Source: an uncultured Bacteroidota bacterium
GTDB lineage: Bacteria; Bacteroidota; Bacteroidia; Flavobacteriales; Flavobacteriaceae
Reading direction: 5' to 3'
Length of the DNA: 34,687 bases
Assembly: GCA_913062555.1 (NCBI GenBank)
Contig: CAJXVU010000036.1
Coordinates: 1 to 34,687, forward strand
The stretch's first letter is position 1, and each line of letters starts with the position of its first letter. The translations under genes and the position numbers were made by a program. Positions 1-8,210 of the stretch are shown piece by piece. The notes under the pieces are model-generated. The model searched no databases. It was not told the origin of the DNA and was given only the letters and a program-made list of their open reading frames with translations.

Positions 1-73
1 AGCGAGAGACCGGGTTCGAACCGGCGACATTCAGCTTGGAAGGCTGACGCTCTACCAACTGAGCTACTCTCGC
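1..73 (-). tRNA. tRNA-Gly (anticodon TCC)
   Basis: The reverse strand folds into a complete 73-nt cloverleaf. The acceptor stem GCGAGAG pairs with CTCTCGC, the D-arm contains AGTTGGTA, the anticodon loop is CTTCCAA giving anticodon TCC, and the T-arm contains TTCGAAC. The discriminator base is the first base of the window, so whether a CCA tail is encoded cannot be seen. It lies 48 bp downstream of the acetyltransferase gene on the same strand. Confidence 0.96.
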
Positions 74-121
74 ATTTCCGACGGCAAATATATATAAACT
101 ATCTCTGCAAATAAAATAAAA

Positions 122-547
122 TCACAACTTCTTCACAAAATGATAACCTAAAATTTTAAACCCTTGATTATAATAGAACTTATGAGATGGATGATTTTGA
201 ACATAGGTGTTTAGTTCTATAGATTCACATCCTTTTTGCTTCACATATTCATAAATCCATTCAAAAAATTGTCTTCCTAAACCCTGATTTCTATAGGCAT
301 CATCAATATATACATGATCAACTTCAACACTTTTACCAGAATAATGACGTGTACAAAACCACATGCCACATATTCCAATTAAGGCATCTCCCTCATAAAT
401 ACCTGCACACTCATAATTTTGAGTAACCATTTCAGCAAAACGCGACTCTAAAATGGCATCCGAAAATTTATTCTCAGTTAGAATTTGCATCATTGGAATA
501 ACAGTTGAAATAGCATCCTTTTCAATAATCTTAAACTTAAAAGTCAT
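122..547 (-). CDS. GNAT family N-acetyltransferase
   Basis: A protein of about 141 residues with the GNAT fold, which transfers an acetyl group from acetyl-CoA to an amine; the substrate cannot be predicted. The acetyl-CoA pyrophosphate loop is visible as RNQGLG after a beta-strand VDHVYID, and the C-terminal YYNQGFKILGYHF is the usual last GNAT strand region. I start at the ATG ending at 547 because translation then runs straight into the first GNAT strand (MTFKFKII). An in-frame ATG at 568 would add seven residues. It is divergent from gpmI. Family assignment is firm, function open. Confidence 0.85.
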   Translation of the reverse strand: MTFKFKIIEKDAISTVIPMMQILTENKFSDAILESRFAEMVTQNYECAGIYEGDALIGICGMWFCTRHYSGKSVEVDHVYIDDAYRNQGLGRQFFEWIYEYVKQKGCESIELNTYVQNHPSHKFYYNQGFKILGYHFVKKL

Positions 548-690
548 TAGCCTTTCTATTTTAATCAAAGATAATTCAATTTGGATTAGTGACTAATAAA
601 TTGAAGCAACTATTGATAATTTTAACCTAATTTACTCAAACGATATCGTAGTTTCTACATCATTCCTAGCGCTTAGCAGGATTTTCTTTT

Positions 691-698
691 TAACTTTG
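691..698 (+). promoter_or_regulatory. Bacteroidota -7 promoter element for gpmI
   Basis: TAACTTTG matches the TAnnTTTG element of the Bacteroidota primary sigma factor, 17 bp before the gpmI ATG. No clear TTTG -33 box lies at the expected distance, so the call rests on the -7 box and position. Confidence 0.55.
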
Positions 699-715
699 TA
701 GTTTAAGTATATCCT

Positions 716-2233
716 ATGAATAAGAAAGTAATCCTCATGATACTCGATGGTTGGGGAAAATCTCCAGACCCAAAAGTTTCGGCAATCGATCATGCCAATA
801 CCGCCTTTATTGATAATCTTTATAAAAATTATCCAAGCGCCAGTTTACGCACAGACGGTTTGCATGTAGGATTACCTGAAGGACAGATGGGAAACAGTGA
901 AGTTGGACATATGAATCTTGGAGCAGGAAGAATTGTTTATCAAGATTTAGTTAAGATTAATCTAGCCGTTAAAAACAAAACGCTAAATACAGAACCTACA
1001 TTAGTAGAAGCTTTTAATTACGCCAAAGTCAACAATAAGAATGTACATCTACTGGGCTTACTAAGTGATGGTGGCGTTCACTCTCATATAAATCACTTAT
1101 TTGGACTACTTGATGCGGCTAAAGACTATGGCCTAAACAACACTTTTGTACATGCTTTTACCGATGGACGTGATGTAGACCCTAAATCTGGCTACGGATT
1201 TATTTCTGAACTTGAAGAACATCTCGAAAAATCAAATGCAGAACTTGCAACAATTACAGGGCGTTATTATGCCATGGATAGAGATAAACGTTGGGAACGT
1301 GTAAAGCTTGCTTATGACGCTATTGTTAACGGTATTGGCAAACATTCGAAGAATGCCCTAAAATCTATTCAAAATAGTTATGATGAGGATATCACAGACG
1401 AATTTTTAAATCCAATTATAATGGTTGACAATTCAAATCAGCCAAAAACGACTATCAAAGATGATGATGTTATCATTTTTTTCAATTTTAGAACAGATCG
1501 CGGTAGACAACTTACTCAAGCATTATCTCAAGAAGATTTTCATGAACAAAACATGCATAAATTAAACTTGCATTATGTTACCATGACCAATTATGATGAA
1601 ACATTTAAAAATATAAACATCGTTTATAGAAAAGATAATTTAAATCAAACTTTAGGCGAGGTATTAGAAACGCACAATAAAAAACAAATCCGAATTGCAG
1701 AAACAGAAAAGTATCCTCATGTAACTTTCTTCTTTTCGGGAGGACAAGAAGCTCCATTTGCAGGCGAAACACGAATCTTAAGAAATTCACCAAAAGTGGC
1801 AACCTACGATTTAAAACCAGAAATGAGTGCCTTTGAGTTAACCGATGCTCTCATTCCTGAACTTCAAAGAGGTGATGTAGATTTTGTTTGTTTGAATTTT
1901 GCAAATGGTGATATGGTTGGTCATACTGGTGTTATGGATGCTGCCATTAAAGCTTGTGAGGCCGTTGATGAATGTGTTTCAAGAGTTATAACGACTGCTT
2001 TAGCAAATGATTATACCACCATATTAATTGCTGATCACGGTAATTGTGAGACAATGATTAATCCAGATGGTTCACCTCATACCGCACACACGACTAACCC
2101 TGTACCAATCATTCTAATTGATAAGGATCTTAAAACTATTAATGATGGGGTCCTTGGAGACCTCGCTCCTACCATTTTAAAACTCATTGGAATTGAAAAA
2201 CCAGAAGTAATGACACAAAATTCATTACTTTAG
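716..2233 (+). CDS. gpmI: 2,3-bisphosphoglycerate-independent phosphoglycerate mutase
   Basis: Interconverts 3- and 2-phosphoglycerate in glycolysis and gluconeogenesis through a phosphoserine intermediate, using two Mn ions. At 505 residues it has the normal family length. Visible active-site residues are Asp11 (ILDGWG), the nucleophile Ser61 (MGNSEVGH), His122 (SDGGVHSH), the DGRD motif, the arginine-rich RTDRGRQ, and metal ligands Asp440, His441 (ADHGN) and His458 (PHTAH). This is the cofactor-independent alkaline-phosphatase-fold enzyme, unrelated to GpmA. It appears to be transcribed on its own from the promoter at 691. The gene is intact and the assignment is firm. Confidence 0.98.
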   Translation: MNKKVILMILDGWGKSPDPKVSAIDHANTAFIDNLYKNYPSASLRTDGLHVGLPEGQMGNSEVGHMNLGAGRIVYQDLVKINLAVKNKTLNTEPTLVEAFNYAKVNNKNVHLLGLLSDGGVHSHINHLFGLLDAAKDYGLNNTFVHAFTDGRDVDPKSGYGFISELEEHLEKSNAELATITGRYYAMDRDKRWERVKLAYDAIVNGIGKHSKNALKSIQNSYDEDITDEFLNPIIMVDNSNQPKTTIKDDDVIIFFNFRTDRGRQLTQALSQEDFHEQNMHKLNLHYVTMTNYDETFKNINIVYRKDNLNQTLGEVLETHNKKQIRIAETEKYPHVTFFFSGGQEAPFAGETRILRNSPKVATYDLKPEMSAFELTDALIPELQRGDVDFVCLNFANGDMVGHTGVMDAAIKACEAVDECVSRVITTALANDYTTILIADHGNCETMINPDGSPHTAHTTNPVPIILIDKDLKTINDGVLGDLAPTILKLIGIEKPEVMTQNSLL

Positions 2234-2393
2234 TATAAACTTTTTTTACAAGGATGAAACGACCATCAACAAATTTTAAAGATTCCTATACGGAAGGTTT
2301 TGCTTAAAATTTTTAATGTGTGAACCTAGTGATTACACACGTTTTCAATTTTATTTTAATTTATAATTACCAAATTAACTAAAAGTTAATCGT

Positions 2394-2804
2394 GTGAATT
2401 TTAATAATAAACAAACAATAGCTGTAGATTTTGACGGAACCATCGTTGAAGATGAATATCCAGGGATAGGGAAACCAATCATTTTCGCTTTTGAAACCTT
2501 GAAGAGACTTCAAGAAGATGGACATTTACTGATTTTATGGACTTATAGAAGTGGTGTTCGCCTCGAGGAAACCATTGCTTATTGCGAGGAACAAGGCATT
2601 GTATTCTATGCTGTTAACAAAAGCTTCCCAGAAGAACAATTTGATTATACAAAAAGCCGAAAAATACATGCCGATATATTTATAGACGACAGAAATATTG
2701 GCGGCTTATTTGGCTGGGGAGAAATTTATCAAAAGCTCACAAATTCGTCACCTGATCATAAGCAATCAAAAAAGAAAAAAAGCTTCTTCAATTTCTTTAA
2801 ATAA
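2394..2804 (+). CDS. HAD-like hydrolase (BT0820-type)
   Basis: A 136-residue protein of the HAD phosphohydrolase superfamily. The nucleophile motif VDFDGT lies at residues 11-16 and the metal-binding motif IFIDDRNIGG near residue 96, with a threonine in LWTYR as motif II. It resembles the small Bacteroidetes phosphatase group typified by BT0820. The tail is lysine-rich (QSKKKKSFF). Translation begins at GTG; no ATG fits before the first strand. The natural substrate is unknown. It follows gpmI by 160 bp and ends 3 bp from the convergent CoA-transferase gene, with no clear terminator between them. Confidence 0.8.
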   Translation: MNFNNKQTIAVDFDGTIVEDEYPGIGKPIIFAFETLKRLQEDGHLLILWTYRSGVRLEETIAYCEEQGIVFYAVNKSFPEEQFDYTKSRKIHADIFIDDRNIGGLFGWGEIYQKLTNSSPDHKQSKKKKSFFNFFK

Positions 2805-2807
2805 TTC

Positions 2808-4085
2808 TTATTTACTTATAAATTCAAAATAGGATTTATCTATGGCCTCTCGATGATCTGGGTGTGCAATATTCACCAATGCTCTAACTCGCTCTGTGAT
2901 CGTCTTACCATACAGATTGGCAATACCATATTCAGTAACAATATAATGAACATGGGCTCTTGTTGTGACCACACCAGCACCAGGATTTAAGCAAGGTACA
3001 ATTCTGCTAATTCCAGATTTTGTTGTTGACGGTAATGCAATGATGGCCTTACCCCCTTCACTTAACGAGGCTCCACGAATATAATCCATTTGACCACCCA
3101 CACCCGAGTACATTTTAGTTCCAATAGAATCCGCACAAACTTGTCCCGTTAAATCAACTTCAATAGCAGAATTAATCGCTACCATTCTCGGATTTTGTTT
3201 AATTATAGAAACATCATTGACATAATCTGAAGCTCGCATTTCAATAAATGGGTTATCATCTACATAATCATATAACCGTTTTGAACCCATTAAAAAAGTG
3301 GCCAATGCACGTCCTGGATTTATACTTTTATAATTACCATTAATCACATCTTTTAAAATAAGGTCTATCACACCATCTGAAAACATTTCGGTATGCAAAC
3401 CTAAATCTTTATGATTGGTAAGACGTGTTAATACCGCATTAGGAATAGAACCTATCCCCATTTGCAATGTGCTTCTATCTTCAATCAAACTCGCTACATG
3501 GTCACCAATTTGTTGTTCAATTGGAGTTGGAGCAACCATGTCATGAGCTGGTAATTCTTCATTACACTCTACAAACAAATCAATTTCAGTATGATGAATA
3601 ATTCCATCCCCATGAGTTCTTGGCATTTGAGGATTTACCTGAGCAATAACAATATTGGCATTATCAATTGCGGCTAAAGTGGCCTCAACTGAAACACCCA
3701 ATGAACAATAGCCATGTTTATCTGGAACTGACACGTGAATAAGTGCCACATCCAAATCGATAATATTACGTTTAAAAAGCAATGGTAATTCACTTAAAAA
3801 CACAGGTGTATAGGAGCCATTTCCAGCTTTTAAAGTATGTCTTACATTTTTTCCAATAAAGAAAGAATTTACATGAAAACTATCTCTTAGCTCTGGATTA
3901 GCATAAGGTGCTGCTCCTTCGGTATGCAATTGACAAATCTCTACATTTGCCAACTCCTCATGACGCTCAGTCATGGCTATAATTAAAACTTGAGGTGCCG
4001 CAGCAGCAGCCTGAATATATACTCTACTATTAGATTTAATAACTTTTACTGCTTCTTCAGCACTCACTAACTTATACATGCTCAT
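2808..4085 (-). CDS. Acetyl-CoA hydrolase/CoA-transferase family protein
   Basis: A 425-residue protein of the Ach1/Cat1/4-hydroxybutyrate CoA-transferase family, which moves CoA between short-chain acids such as acetate, succinate, propionate or 4-hydroxybutyrate. Family marks are GIGSIPNAV and the stretch NSAIEVDLTGQV followed by GVGGQMD; the Glu in SAIE is the likely residue forming the glutamyl-CoA thioester. The C-terminal VTEYGIANL is also typical. Two close starts exist (Met1 and Met3). A -7 promoter box lies at 4099-4106. The exact acceptor acid cannot be told from sequence. Confidence 0.88.
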   Translation of the reverse strand: MSMYKLVSAEEAVKVIKSNSRVYIQAAAAAPQVLIIAMTERHEELANVEICQLHTEGAAPYANPELRDSFHVNSFFIGKNVRHTLKAGNGSYTPVFLSELPLLFKRNIIDLDVALIHVSVPDKHGYCSLGVSVEATLAAIDNANIVIAQVNPQMPRTHGDGIIHHTEIDLFVECNEELPAHDMVAPTPIEQQIGDHVASLIEDRSTLQMGIGSIPNAVLTRLTNHKDLGLHTEMFSDGVIDLILKDVINGNYKSINPGRALATFLMGSKRLYDYVDDNPFIEMRASDYVNDVSIIKQNPRMVAINSAIEVDLTGQVCADSIGTKMYSGVGGQMDYIRGASLSEGGKAIIALPSTTKSGISRIVPCLNPGAGVVTTRAHVHYIVTEYGIANLYGKTITERVRALVNIAHPDHREAIDKSYFEFISK

Positions 4086-4098
4086 TATATTTATACTG

Positions 4099-4106
4099 CA
4101 AAATTA
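4099..4106 (-). promoter_or_regulatory. -7 promoter element for the CoA-transferase gene
   Basis: On the minus strand this reads TAATTTTG, a match to TAnnTTTG, 13 bp before the start codon at 4085. Confidence 0.5.
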
Positions 4107-4177
4107 TTGATAATCCCTTATAGAAAAACTGTCAAAAGTCATATTACAAGAAATATTATTAGCATTTAATTTTTAAG

Positions 4178-4185
4178 TATCTTTG
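4178..4185 (+). promoter_or_regulatory. -7 promoter element for map
   Basis: TATCTTTG matches TAnnTTTG and lies 16 bp before the map ATG. It is divergent from the CoA-transferase promoter about 70 bp away. No good -33 box was seen. Confidence 0.5.
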
Positions 4186-4201
4186 CCCATATTTTTTTAA
4201 C

Positions 4202-5020
4202 ATGATAGTAGTAAAAACACAAGAAGAAATTGAATTAATGCGTGAAAGTGCATTAATAGTATCTAAAACTTTAGGAGAGATTGCCAAAGCTGTAAAACCA
4301 GGTGTTAGCACATTAGAATTAGATAAGATTGCTGAAGAATGTATCAGAGATCAGGGAGCGATACCAGGTTTTTTAGGATTATACGATTTTCCAAACACAC
4401 TTTGCATGAGTCCAAATGCTCAAGTAGTTCATGGAATACCTAATAATGATCCTTTAGTTGAAGGTGATATTATTTCAATTGATTGTGGCGCTATTAAAAA
4501 TGATTTTTATGGTGATCACGCCTATACTTTTGCAGTTGGTGAAATTGACCCTGAAACTGAAAAATTATTACAAGTAACGAAGGAATCATTATATGTAGGC
4601 ATACGTGAGTTTAAAGCAAATAACCGCGTTGGAGATGTCGGATATGCCATTCAAAACCATTGTGAAAAACATGGTTACGGTGTAGTTCGAGAATTGGTAG
4701 GTCATGGATTAGGGCGTAAAATGCACGAAGATCCTGAAATGCCAAACTATGGACGAAGAGGTCGTGGTAAAAAGTTCATAGAAGGTATGGTTGTCGCTAT
4801 TGAGCCTATGATAAATCTGGGAACTCAGCGTATCAAGCAGCATCGAGATGGTTGGACAATTACAACTTTAGATGGTAAACCTAGTGCACATTTTGAACAT
4901 GACGTTGCTATAGTTAATGGAAAACCTGAATTGCTATCTACTTTTGCATATGTTTATGAAGCTTTAGGAATTAAAAGTGACGAAGAAAATGAATTCAGGA
5001 AAACAGCATTAATTTTATAA
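4202..5020 (+). CDS. map: Type I methionine aminopeptidase
   Basis: Removes the initiator methionine from nascent proteins in the cytoplasm. All five metal ligands of the pita-bread fold are visible: Asp94 and Asp105 (IDCG, GDHAY), His168 (VGHGLG), Glu201 (AIEPM) and Glu232 (HFEHD). The substrate-contacting His77 (VVHGIP) and His175 are present too. At 272 residues it is about 10-20 longer than short bacterial forms; the extra part is a C-terminal extension beyond the last catalytic Glu. It leads a tight run with the cupin gene 7 bp downstream. Confidence 0.98.
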   Translation: MIVVKTQEEIELMRESALIVSKTLGEIAKAVKPGVSTLELDKIAEECIRDQGAIPGFLGLYDFPNTLCMSPNAQVVHGIPNNDPLVEGDIISIDCGAIKNDFYGDHAYTFAVGEIDPETEKLLQVTKESLYVGIREFKANNRVGDVGYAIQNHCEKHGYGVVRELVGHGLGRKMHEDPEMPNYGRRGRGKKFIEGMVVAIEPMINLGTQRIKQHRDGWTITTLDGKPSAHFEHDVAIVNGKPELLSTFAYVYEALGIKSDEENEFRKTALIL

Positions 5021-5027
5021 GTATCAT

Positions 5028-5339
5028 ATGAACATTTTAGAAATTGCACCAAAAGAAATTATCAAAGGATTTAAAGGTAGATTTGTGCATATGGATAACT
5101 TTACCATTGGATTTTGGGAAGTTGAAGCTGGGTCCAAATTACCTTTACATTCACATATCCATGAACAATCCACACAAATTATTGAAGGCCAATTTGAAAT
5201 GACCTGTAATGGTGAAACCAAAATTTATGAACCCGGAATGATCGTAACAATTCCTTCTAACATCGAACACGGTGGAAAAGCAATTACCAATTGTAAACTT
5301 ACTGATGTATTTAGCCCAGTTAGAGAGGACTACAAATAA
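5028..5339 (+). CDS. Small cupin-domain protein
   Basis: A 103-residue single-domain cupin. Motif 1 is seen as G-x5-H-S-H-x3-Q (His41, His43, with Gln47 where Glu is usual) and motif 2 as PGMIVTIPSNIEH, so a metal-binding beta-barrel is likely. Such proteins range from sugar isomerases to dioxygenases and simple binding proteins, and nothing here chooses between them. It sits 7 bp after map and 9 bp before the methyltransferase, so the three are probably cotranscribed. Confidence 0.85.
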   Translation: MNILEIAPKEIIKGFKGRFVHMDNFTIGFWEVEAGSKLPLHSHIHEQSTQIIEGQFEMTCNGETKIYEPGMIVTIPSNIEHGGKAITNCKLTDVFSPVREDYK

Positions 5340-5348
5340 TTTCTATTC

Positions 5349-6113
5349 TTGAAAAAACTCTTCAAATTTATACTCAATTTTTTTCCAAGACCATTTCTAA
5401 TAAGGTTGAGCTATACGGCGCGCCCTTTTTTAGCATTTTTCTTAAAAGGCAACAAATTTACTGATCCTATTGACAATAAAAGTTTTAAAAGCTTTTTACC
5501 TTATGGTTATGGTAAGCAGCGTGATAATGTGCTATCACCATCGACGTTGTCCTTAGAGCGTCATAGATTATTATGGCTGTATTTACAAAATGAAACTGAT
5601 TTCTTTAATTCTAAAATAAAAGTATTGCATTTTGCTCCAGAGCAAGCATTTTACAAGCGCTTTAGAAACATGATTAATCTAGATTACTTGACAACAGATT
5701 TGGAATCTCCTTTAGCTGATGTGAAGGCAGATATATGTGATTTGCCGTTTGAAGATAATGCGTTTGATACTATTTTCTGTAATCATGTCCTTGAGCACAT
5801 TCCTGATGACACAAAAGCAATGAGTGAATTGTTTCGGATTTTAAAACCTGGGGGAATGGGTGTTTTTCAAATTCCGCAAGATTTATCTCGAGCTGTAACT
5901 TTTGAAGATGATAGCATTACAGACAAAAAAGAACGTGCCGAGATCTTTGGTCAATATGATCATGTACGAGTATATGGCCGTGATTATTTTGATAAACTTC
6001 GCAGTGTTGGTTTTACTGTTGAAGCCGTAGATTATACAAACATATTGTCTAAAGAAGAGATTACAAAATATTGTCTGGCTCCAGGAGAACTTATTCCTGT
6101 TGTGACAAAATAA
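5349..6113 (+). CDS. SAM-dependent methyltransferase (Methyltransf_11 type)
   Basis: A 254-residue class I methyltransferase. The SAM-binding core lies around residues 95-165: a motif I-like strand VLHFAPE, an acidic strand end YLTTDLE, then DICDLPFEDNAFD and CNHVLEHIPD, and the post-motif LKPGG. Motif I lacks the usual glycine-rich loop, which occurs in a subset of flavobacterial members. The hydrophobic, basic N-terminus (KKLFKFILNFFPRPF) suggests membrane association. Translation begins with TTG, directly in frame after the cupin gene; the first internal ATG would delete the N-terminal region. The methyl acceptor is unknown. Confidence 0.8.
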   Translation: MKKLFKFILNFFPRPFLIRLSYTARPFLAFFLKGNKFTDPIDNKSFKSFLPYGYGKQRDNVLSPSTLSLERHRLLWLYLQNETDFFNSKIKVLHFAPEQAFYKRFRNMINLDYLTTDLESPLADVKADICDLPFEDNAFDTIFCNHVLEHIPDDTKAMSELFRILKPGGMGVFQIPQDLSRAVTFEDDSITDKKERAEIFGQYDHVRVYGRDYFDKLRSVGFTVEAVDYTNILSKEEITKYCLAPGELIPVVTK

Positions 6114-6190
6114 AATAGCAATAAGCCACCATCAATATGTGTAATTTCTCGCGCTGTTCGCCATTATAAAGACAACTTTTTGAAATTCAA

Positions 6191-7180
6191 TTATTCTTCA
6201 GGAAAACCATTTAAACTCAAGGTTTCTAATTCTTTATTTTCATTTTCAAAAATCAGAAACACTTTCAATTCTGGATGCTTCTTCAAAAACACTTTTACCT
6301 TTTCAATGCCCATCGCTTTAAAAGCTGTTGCATAGGCATCTGCACTCATACAGTCTTTAGCAATTACCGATATACTTAGCAAACTAGTTTTACTAGGATA
6401 TCCAGTTTTAGCATCAATAATATGAGCATAACGATTCCCATATTTATCAATTTTATATTTTCTATAAGTCCCTGATGTAGCCATGGATTCGTCTGAAAGT
6501 GAAATGGCTTTCATAATTGATTGTGATCCATCAAAATTAGGGTTCTCAACCCCAATTCTCCACGCATTACCACTTGTTGTATTAATCCCACTTACACGAA
6601 TTTCCCCGCCAATTTCAACGAGGTAATCCGTAATATTTTGAGTATTTAAATAGGCTGAAATGACATCAACACCATAGCCTTTAGCAATAGCATTAAAATC
6701 CAATCGAGTCTCTTTATTCAATTTTAATACCACATTTTCGAACAAGCTTACTTTATCGAATCCTACACTCCCCATTAAGCTGTCAATTTTCAAACTATCT
6801 AAGTTTGCTATCTTTCCTTCAGGCCCAAAATCCCAAGCGTTCACCAAAACACCTATTGTAGGATCAAAAGCCCCTTGGGTATTTTTACAAATGGTTTTAG
6901 AAGCATCAAATACGGTTTCAAAATGAGCGTCAATGATGGCTTCTTCATTATTATTGATTTTTGAAATTATTGAATTGACTTGGTAGGTAGACATGGAAGC
7001 ATTAATCTCATAAAATAATTTATCAAACTGCACTTCCAGATCTGCATCGTCATTATACGTTGCATATTGCACTGAATAAGCGGTTCCAAAAACAGTTCCT
7101 GTTATACGTTTCGTTTTAAGTTCTTCTTTACAGGAAATAACAAAACATACTGAGAAAATAAAAGCGAAATTCTTTATCAT
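6191..7180 (-). CDS. apbE: FAD:protein FMN transferase (lipoprotein)
   Basis: ApbE moves FMN from FAD onto a threonine of target proteins, chiefly NqrB, NqrC and RnfG-type subunits, at the outer face of the inner membrane. The lipoprotein signal MIKNFAFIFSVCFVISC ends in a lipobox with Cys17. Family motifs include DFNAIAKGYGVD (FAD binding), GGEIRVSG, HIIDAKTGYP and the metal-site region CMSADAYATA. An upstream ATG at 7246 would add 22 residues that bury the signal peptide, so I start at 7180. Its expected substrates are encoded by the nqr operon about 7 kb away, from which it is separated by an opposite-strand island. Confidence 0.95.
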   Translation of the reverse strand: MIKNFAFIFSVCFVISCKEELKTKRITGTVFGTAYSVQYATYNDDADLEVQFDKLFYEINASMSTYQVNSIISKINNNEEAIIDAHFETVFDASKTICKNTQGAFDPTIGVLVNAWDFGPEGKIANLDSLKIDSLMGSVGFDKVSLFENVVLKLNKETRLDFNAIAKGYGVDVISAYLNTQNITDYLVEIGGEIRVSGINTTSGNAWRIGVENPNFDGSQSIMKAISLSDESMATSGTYRKYKIDKYGNRYAHIIDAKTGYPSKTSLLSISVIAKDCMSADAYATAFKAMGIEKVKVFLKKHPELKVFLIFENENKELETLSLNGFPEE

Positions 7181-7253
7181 TTTAAAATAATATGATTTCT
7201 CTCTGCGATTGAAATGACGATTTTCAATTATTCTTGAATCTTGCATCTTGGTT

Positions 7254-7631
7254 CTAATTAAGATTTGTTTCTACTAGTTGTATGCCATTATATTCTATCA
7301 AATATTCTTCATTTAAATATATTGGAAGATTTTCATCGTCTTTATTTCCTAAACCAACACCAGCGTATAACACTTTTGCATCGTTATCTTGCGCATGTTT
7401 TTTAAACGATTCCATCCAAATCACATCATAATTGTTAGGATTCTCTGGTAGTAAAACCGCTTTAACAATAACAAAAAAGTACTGTTTATTTTTATCCATG
7501 CACACAAACTGTGGGTGTTTTTTAAGCTTACTATTTATGGCAATAAATTCGAACCCTCGTTGCTCTAAATCCTTACCAACATGATTCATAGCTAAATTGT
7601 GTAGTTCTTGCTTTGTAAGTGTTTTACTCAT
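7254..7631 (-). CDS. Conserved hypothetical protein next to apbE
   Basis: A 125-residue soluble protein with no signal peptide or membrane segment. It alternates predicted strands and helices, with a central hydrophobic strand (QYFFVIVKAVLL) and a Lys-rich middle. From memory of flavobacterial gene order, a protein of this size commonly sits between nqrF and apbE and is sometimes misnamed an NQR subunit; it has no cofactor motif that would support that name. The strand pattern around FVCMDKNKQYFFVIVKA is loosely like a nuclease-type alpha/beta core, but no catalytic set is evident. It lies 73 bp upstream of apbE on the same strand. Confidence 0.75.
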   Translation of the reverse strand: MSKTLTKQELHNLAMNHVGKDLEQRGFEFIAINSKLKKHPQFVCMDKNKQYFFVIVKAVLLPENPNNYDVIWMESFKKHAQDNDAKVLYAGVGLGNKDDENLPIYLNEEYLIEYNGIQLVETNLN

Positions 7632-7635
7632 GCTG

Positions 7636-7643
7636 CAAAATTA
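7636..7643 (-). promoter_or_regulatory. -7 promoter element for the apbE unit
   Basis: Minus strand TAATTTTG matches TAnnTTTG only 4 bp before the start codon ending at 7631. If used, transcription would start at or next to the ATG, giving a leaderless or nearly leaderless message. Confidence 0.4.
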
Positions 7644-7741
7644 CTGCTAAAATCTTATTGAATAAAATTGTTTAACTTTAAAAACAATAACCAACCAAAA
7701 CTACAGTAGCAACTTGTCTGCTTATAACCCTTTGTAAGAAA

Positions 7742-7938
7742 ATGATTAAATTCTTTTGGAGTTATCGCCAACAACTTATTCACGAAAACAAAACAGACAA
7801 ATATCTAAAATACGGTACTGGCGAAATCATCCTAGTAGTTATAAGGATTCTTATGGCCTTAAGAAACAAACAATTGAAATCAAATCAATGAAGAATTTAA
7901 CTAGTAAAATAGTTACAGAACTAGAAATAAAAGCATAA
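7742..7938 (+). pseudogene. Decayed 5' fragment of a DUF6090-family gene
   Basis: Reading from the ATG at 7742 gives MIKFFWSYRQQL, then KYLKYGTGEIILVV and ILMAL, matching the N-terminus of the intact DUF6090 protein at 10051 (by eye 23 of 40 residues identical). After residue 40 the frame breaks. A one-base shift restores Asn-Asn-stop-Asn where the family has NNW followed by N or T, so the expected Trp codon has become TGA. An Arg also replaces Gly inside the membrane segment. The open frame therefore ends at 7891 after 49 codons. It is a remnant, not a functional gene. Confidence 0.75.
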
Positions 7939-7968
7939 AATTAAGACAAACCAACACAACATAAAACT

Positions 7969-8160
7969 ATGGGGATATTTTGGGATTTACTCCAACAAGA
8001 CGAACTAGACAAACAAAAATCTAAATCAGAAACTTTAGAAGATCGTGTAGCAGCATTAGAAGAACAGTTACAAAGTACAAAGGCATTATTAAAAAAAACT
8101 TTAGTTGCTCTAGAAACACATCTATCACAAGACATAGATGGAGACGGGATAATGGGATAA
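7969..8160 (+). CDS. Small coiled-coil protein ending in DxDGDG
   Basis: A 63-residue protein: an N-terminal MGIFWDLLQQDEL, then a heptad-rich stretch (LEDRVAALEEQL onward, roughly residues 20-50) predicted to form a coiled coil, then the C-terminal DIDGDGIMG. The acidic DxDGDG resembles the calcium-binding loop of EF-hand or dockerin repeats, but a single loop is not proof of binding. The stop codon is formed inside the first two units of an 8-bp tandem repeat. Function unknown. It is probably expressed, given its coherent composition, but could be a relic in this decayed stretch. Confidence 0.6.
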   Translation: MGIFWDLLQQDELDKQKSKSETLEDRVAALEEQLQSTKALLKKTLVALETHLSQDIDGDGIMG

Positions 8161-8209
8161 TGGGATAATGGGATAATGGGATAATGGGATAATGGGATAA
8201 TGGGATAAT
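8146..8209 (+). repeat. Octanucleotide tandem repeat (GGGATAAT)x8
   Basis: Eight perfect copies of the 8-bp unit GGGATAAT, followed by a T. The array starts within the last codons of the small coiled-coil gene (Gly-Ile-Met-Gly-stop) and appears to have grown out of its 3' end. The unit is not a multiple of three, and every plus-strand frame meets TAA within eight codons. The reverse strand is open in all frames. Confidence 0.97.
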
Positions 8210-8210
8210 T

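Noticed and set aside
2317..2340. Terminator after gpmI (GTGTG/CACAC arms)
   Set aside because: The stem is only five pairs with a long loop, and the T-rich run after it is not contiguous.
7754..7938. 60-codon plus-strand gene in another frame of the DUF6090 remnant
   Set aside because: The homologous frame is the one from the ATG at 7742; this frame gives no family-like sequence.
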